Below, piece after piece: positions 43,901-46,410 of a stretch of 46,410 bases of DNA. The notes beneath the pieces are model-generated. The model was given only the letters and a program-made list of their open reading frames with translations, ran no database searches and was not told the DNA's origin. Location of the stretch: the NCBI GenBank assembly GCA_945905295.1, contig CAMDPX010000027.1:1-46410 (forward strand), in the 5' to 3' direction. Origin of the DNA: Planctomyces sp. SH-PL62. Its GTDB lineage: Bacteria > Planctomycetota > Planctomycetia > Planctomycetales > Planctomycetaceae. Numbering within the stretch: position 1 is the first letter of the stretch; each line of letters starts with the position of its first letter. The position numbers were made by a program, and so were the translations under genes.

Positions 43901-44248
43901 ACGCTCGACTTCATCACCGATTGCCGCGAGTCGGTCACGTCCGATTCATTCGCCTGGTCAATCACGATCAAACTCAAAGCGGCCGACGGCAAAGAAGTCT
44001 CCTGGTCCGCCGACAAAAGCTTCCCCGGACCACCACCGCCATCACTGGCTCATCAAATCGCGACCGCCTGGCAGATCGCCTATCACCGACCAATCACCCC
44101 CACCGAATTCGCCACCGTGTGCGGATTCTTCCGCCAGCAGTTCGCGACCTTGTCCGCATCACCCACAAATGCCGATGCCGAATTGCAGGCGCTGACGGAC
44201 TTGTGCCAAGCTATGCTGAGTTCCAATGAGTTCTTGTACGTTGATTGA
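40997..44248 (+). CDS. Exported PSCyt1-DUF1549-DUF1553 protein carrying three repeat insertions
   Basis: This 1083-residue protein has a signal peptide, then a PSCyt1 cytochrome-like domain with CFDCH (43-47). DUF1549 follows with [11 protein letters not shown] and a second haem-type motif [11 protein letters not shown], and DUF1553 with [21 protein letters not shown] and [10 protein letters not shown]. Near the C-terminus, about 190 residues (roughly 838-1025) form an extra beta-sandwich-like segment splitting DUF1553 from its usual end ([15 protein letters not shown]). Three stretches derive from interspersed repeats: about 155-171 (family D), 636-659 (family A) and 813-837 (family B). The frame is intact. 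It is the likely partner of the DUF1501 gene downstream. Confidence 0.9.
   Translation: [1083 protein letters not shown]
41460..41509. repeat. A/T-rich repeat, family D, inside the DUF1553 gene
   Basis: Tandem TCTGAAATTTCAAATTTGAA-type units in a GC-rich gene, translated as [14 protein letters not shown] between the PSCyt1 and DUF1549 parts. Same unit as in hpnD. Confidence 0.88.
42904..42971. repeat. Palindromic repeat, family A, inside the DUF1553 gene
   Basis: Arms 42904-42929 and 42946-42971 (CGTAGGTCAGGCTTTCCAGC...) match with two mismatches; the linker is short. Translated as [12 protein letters not shown]...LERLTYG, it replaces the loop that normally leads into KRxHRLMMTS in DUF1553. 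Confidence 0.92.
43434..43505. repeat. Palindromic repeat, family B, inside the DUF1553 gene
   Basis: Arms 43434-43463 and 43476-43505 pair with a few mismatches around GAGGGCGTTAGCCCCTGGAC. Translated as [20 protein letters not shown]. It lies at the border between DUF1553 and the extra beta-rich segment. Confidence 0.9.
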
Positions 44249-44281
44249 CGCGAGCGTTAGTGACTTTTCGTGAGATGAACC

Positions 44282-44605
44282 ATGCAGACCGCGACTCCGA
44301 GCCGGTACGTCGTCAAAGACTCCGCCATTCATAACGGTGAACCGATCATCGACGGGACGACAACGAAAGTCCGGTCGATTGTGCGGTTGTGGAAACGCGG
44401 TACGCCGCCGGAAGACATCCCGAAATACTTGCCTCAGAAAGTTTCACTGGCACAAATCTTCGATGCGTTGAGCTACTACGCGGACAATCGCGACGAAATC
44501 GACGAACTTCTTTCGCGGCCGCGCGTGGCCGGGAGTGCGATCGGAAAGATTGAAATTCTGTCGGAAGACAACCACCACTTGCAGGACTTCGCGGAGTACA
44601 TGTGA
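44282..44605 (+). CDS. DUF433-type antitoxin
   Basis: This 107-residue protein has an N-terminal DUF433 DNA-binding domain: YVVKDSAIHNGEPIIDGTTT, then VRSIVRLWKRGTPPEDIPKYL and LAQIFDALSYYADNRDEID. The tail (about 80-107: RVAGSAIGKIEILSED, QDFAEYM) resembles the toxin-binding tails of Phd- or DUF2281-like antitoxins that partner PIN toxins. Its TGA overlaps the toxin ATG by one base, a typical toxin-antitoxin coupling. It probably represses its own operon. It sits 33 bp after the DUF1553 gene. Confidence 0.85.
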   Translation: MQTATPSRYVVKDSAIHNGEPIIDGTTTKVRSIVRLWKRGTPPEDIPKYLPQKVSLAQIFDALSYYADNRDEIDELLSRPRVAGSAIGKIEILSEDNHHLQDFAEYM

Positions 44606-44991
44606 TGGAATTGCTCCTCGACACTCAGGCGTTTTTGTGGTTTACGCTTCAGGATCAACGCCTGTCACAGCGGGCGCGAGAGGCCATCGAGGCCGCCGAC
44701 AGTTTGTTGATGATCAGCCCTGTCTGTTTTTGGGAAATTGCGATCAAAGTGAAACTTGGCAAGCTCGCCGTGCCTGAACCGTTTCGAGACTTCATCGACA
44801 GAGAACTGACCGCCAACGACATCCTTGTGTTACCCATTACCGTCGAGCGCGCCGCCGTTACGCTCGATTTGCCGTTTCATCATCGCGATCCTTTCGATCG
44901 CATGTTGGCCGCTCAAGCGTTGACGGAAGATTGGCCTGTCGTCAGTAGCGACGACATCCTGGACGCATACGGTTTGACTCGAATCTGGTAG
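44605..44991 (+). CDS. PIN-domain toxin (VapC-like ribonuclease)
   Basis: This 128-residue PIN nuclease has the acidic residues expected for Mg-dependent RNA cleavage: Asp6 (LLLDTQ), Glu44 (CFWEIAIK), Asp95 and Asp98 (HHRDPFDRML) and Asp116/117 near the end. It resembles the COG3744 type of PIN toxin. The ATG at 44605 overlaps the antitoxin stop; a GTG one codon earlier is the alternative. Length is normal and the site intact, so it should be functional and held in check by the gene upstream. A DUF1501 gene follows after 25 bp. Confidence 0.88.
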   Translation: MELLLDTQAFLWFTLQDQRLSQRAREAIEAADSLLMISPVCFWEIAIKVKLGKLAVPEPFRDFIDRELTANDILVLPITVERAAVTLDLPFHHRDPFDRMLAAQALTEDWPVVSSDDILDAYGLTRIW

Positions 44992-45016
44992 TTCTTCCTT
45001 TTCAAGAGACTTGTTT

Positions 45017-46410
45017 ATGTCATCGTCATGGACTGGATCTCGGCGTCAACTTCTCGCGAACAGCACGTTGGGGATTGGCTCGGTCGCGCTGGCGTGGCTG
45101 CTGAATCAAGAGAACCTGTTGGCGGTTCCGCCGACGGTGAAGCTCAAGCCTCAGTCGTTTGATTTGCGGCCGAAGCAGCCGGTGGGACAAGGTCAGGCGC
45201 GAGCCATGATCTCGCTGTTCATGCACGGAGGTCCTGCGCACATGGACCTGCTGGATCCAAAAACGGAACTGACAAAGTTCAACGGAACCGATTATCCAGG
45301 CGAGGTCGTTTACAGCTTTGTAAATCGAGCCAGCAAGAAGCTGCTCGGCTCGCCGTGGAAGTTCGCGAAGCATGGCGATTGCGGAACTGAGGTTTCAGAA
45401 CTGCTGCCGCACACCGCGAACGTCGTCGATGACTTGTGCGTCATTCGCTCAATGCACTCTGGCCATAACGGACACGAAGTATCGATTCGATATTGGCAAG
45501 CCGGCATTCCAGCGGTGACCGGCCGGCCGACTCTCGGAGCTTGGCTGACCTATGCTCTCGGCAGCGAAAGCCAAAGTCTGCCCGCCTTCATGGTGCTCAG
45601 TGATCCGGGAGGGCATCCGGTCGATGGCGTACTGAATTGGTCGAACGGTTTCATGCCGCCGCTGTTTCAAGGAACGGTCCTGCGCGCTCAAGAACCACGC
45701 ATCCTCAACCTCGATCCACCACCGCATCTCAAGGGGGCATTGCAAGCACAGAACCTCGACTTGCTGCGAACGCTGAATCGTCGTCATCTCGAACTGCATC
45801 CAGGCGAATCGGACCTCGAAGCTCGCATCCAGTCGTATGAGCTGGCCGCGCGCATGCAGACCGAAGCCAAAGAGGCGCTCGACTTGTCGCAAGAGACCGA
45901 GGAGACACAGAAGCTGTACGGCCTCGATCAAGACGCAACTCGCGAATACGGTGCGCGCTGCTTGATCGCTCGGAGGTTGATCGAGCGTGGCGTGCGCTTC
46001 GTGCAGTTGTTCCTCGCGGGCCAACCGTGGGACACTCACACCGGCATCCGTACCGCACTACCTGCGATCTGCAAGAGGACCGATCAACCTGCTGCCGCTC
46101 TGGTCACCGATCTCAAACGCCGCGGCCTGCTCGATACAACGATCGTCCATTGGGGGGGCGAGATCGGTCGCCTGCCCGTCACCGAAGGGGAACCCGCCAC
46201 CTGCGGCCGAGACCACAACGGCCAAGGTTTTTCTACCTGGCTGGCCGGCGGAGGCATCAAGCCCGGCATGACCTTCGGCGAGACCGACGAGTTCGGTCAT
46301 CGCGCGGTCAAAGACATCGTCACCGCCAACGATTTTCAGGCGACACTGCTGCACCAGTTCGGCCTGGACCATGCGAAGCTCAGCTTCCTGCACAACGGCC
46401 AGGAACAAAC
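45017..46410 (+). CDS. DUF1501 protein (partial, runs off the window)
   Basis: The frame opens at ATG 45017 and stays open to the window edge, at least 464 residues. It starts with a twin-Arg-like signal (SRRQLLANSTLGIGSVAL). DUF1501 landmarks follow: ISLFMHGGPAHMDLLDPK, MHSGHNGHEVS, QPWDTHTGIR, WGGEIGRLPVTEG and GRDHNGQGFSTWLAGGG. Near the edge it has the conserved LLHQFGLDHAKLSFLHNGQ, so only a few residues are likely missing. It differs from the 429-residue DUF1501 at 23.9 kb and belongs to the longer subgroup. It would be the partner of the DUF1553 gene at 41 kb, now separated from it by the toxin-antitoxin pair. Confidence 0.9.
   Translation, partial: MSSSWTGSRRQLLANSTLGIGSVALAWLLNQENLLAVPPTVKLKPQSFDLRPKQPVGQGQARAMISLFMHGGPAHMDLLDPKTELTKFNGTDYPGEVVYSFVNRASKKLLGSPWKFAKHGDCGTEVSELLPHTANVVDDLCVIRSMHSGHNGHEVSIRYWQAGIPAVTGRPTLGAWLTYALGSESQSLPAFMVLSDPGGHPVDGVLNWSNGFMPPLFQGTVLRAQEPRILNLDPPPHLKGALQAQNLDLLRTLNRRHLELHPGESDLEARIQSYELAARMQTEAKEALDLSQETEETQKLYGLDQDATREYGARCLIARRLIERGVRFVQLFLAGQPWDTHTGIRTALPAICKRTDQPAAALVTDLKRRGLLDTTIVHWGGEIGRLPVTEGEPATCGRDHNGQGFSTWLAGGGIKPGMTFGETDEFGHRAVKDIVTANDFQATLLHQFGLDHAKLSFLHNGQEQ

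Noticed and set aside
1-46410. CRISPR array
   Set aside because: Repeats are palindromic pairs scattered across gaps, with no regular direct repeats and spacers and no cas genes.
1-46410. Prophage, insertion sequence or defence island
   Set aside because: No integrase, transposase, phage structural or restriction genes were found; the only defence-like module is the DUF433/PIN pair.

Overview
The window looks like a chromosomal segment from a member of the Planctomycetota. The evidence is a GC-rich sequence with two DUF1549/DUF1553 + DUF1501 gene sets (PSCyt-type CxxCH proteins paired with Tat-exported DUF1501 proteins), a Ser/Thr kinase carrying a formylglycine-enzyme-like (FGE/SUMF1) tail, the hopanoid/squalene genes hpnC-hpnD, and many secreted beta-propeller proteins. 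No rRNA, tRNA, CRISPR array, transposase or phage gene was seen. The family within the phylum cannot be fixed from the sequence alone.

Layout. 1-8.5 kb: a possible gene end, a rhodanese/DUF2892 membrane protein overlapping an MFS transporter, convergent galT, a membrane-anchored coiled-coil protein, a secreted Cys-rich protein and a convergent Ser/Thr kinase with an FGE-like domain. 9-17.2 kb: the membrane arm of complex I, nuoH-J-K-L-M-N, with no nuoI and no nuoA-G. 17.2-26.3 kb: a small hypothetical gene, tatD, two exported propeller proteins, a membrane protein, and a DUF1549/1553 - DUF1501 - WD40 set. 26.5-29.6 kb: an SppA-like protease (minus strand) and an exported Pro-rich protein with a YHS-like tail. 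29.7-34.6 kb (minus): a GntR (YtrA-like) regulator, an ABC ATPase and a very large ABC-2 permease with an extra C-terminal domain, behind a plausible self-regulated promoter. 34.8-36.7 kb (minus): hpnC-hpnD, overlapping by 4 bp. 36.9-38.3 kb: der (engA). 38.8-40.7 kb (minus): a cupin and an exported amidohydrolase. 41-46.4 kb: a 1083-residue PSCyt1/DUF1549/DUF1553 protein, a DUF433-PIN toxin-antitoxin pair, and a DUF1501 gene that runs off the window end.

The most striking feature is a dense population of palindromic repeats of about 25-230 bp. Nearly every larger intergenic gap holds one, and several families recur. Family A has arms beginning GTAGGTCAG. Family B has arms with GAGGGCGTTAGCCCCCGGAC or close variants. 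Family C has GTAGCC...GGCTAC ends. Family D is A/T-rich with repeated (G)AAATTT/(C)AAATCTC. Copies have entered coding sequence in frame: three different families lie inside the 1083-residue DUF1553 gene and one inside hpnD. Arms of others supply the stop codons of gntR, the ABC ATPase and the amidohydrolase. The family A copies share linker sequence as well as arms, so they appear to be related, mobilised elements rather than independent terminators. No transposase for them is encoded here.

Many starts below were moved inside longer open frames to the first start codon with a Shine-Dalgarno-like sequence, a signal peptide or a family-typical N-terminus. These choices are inferences.
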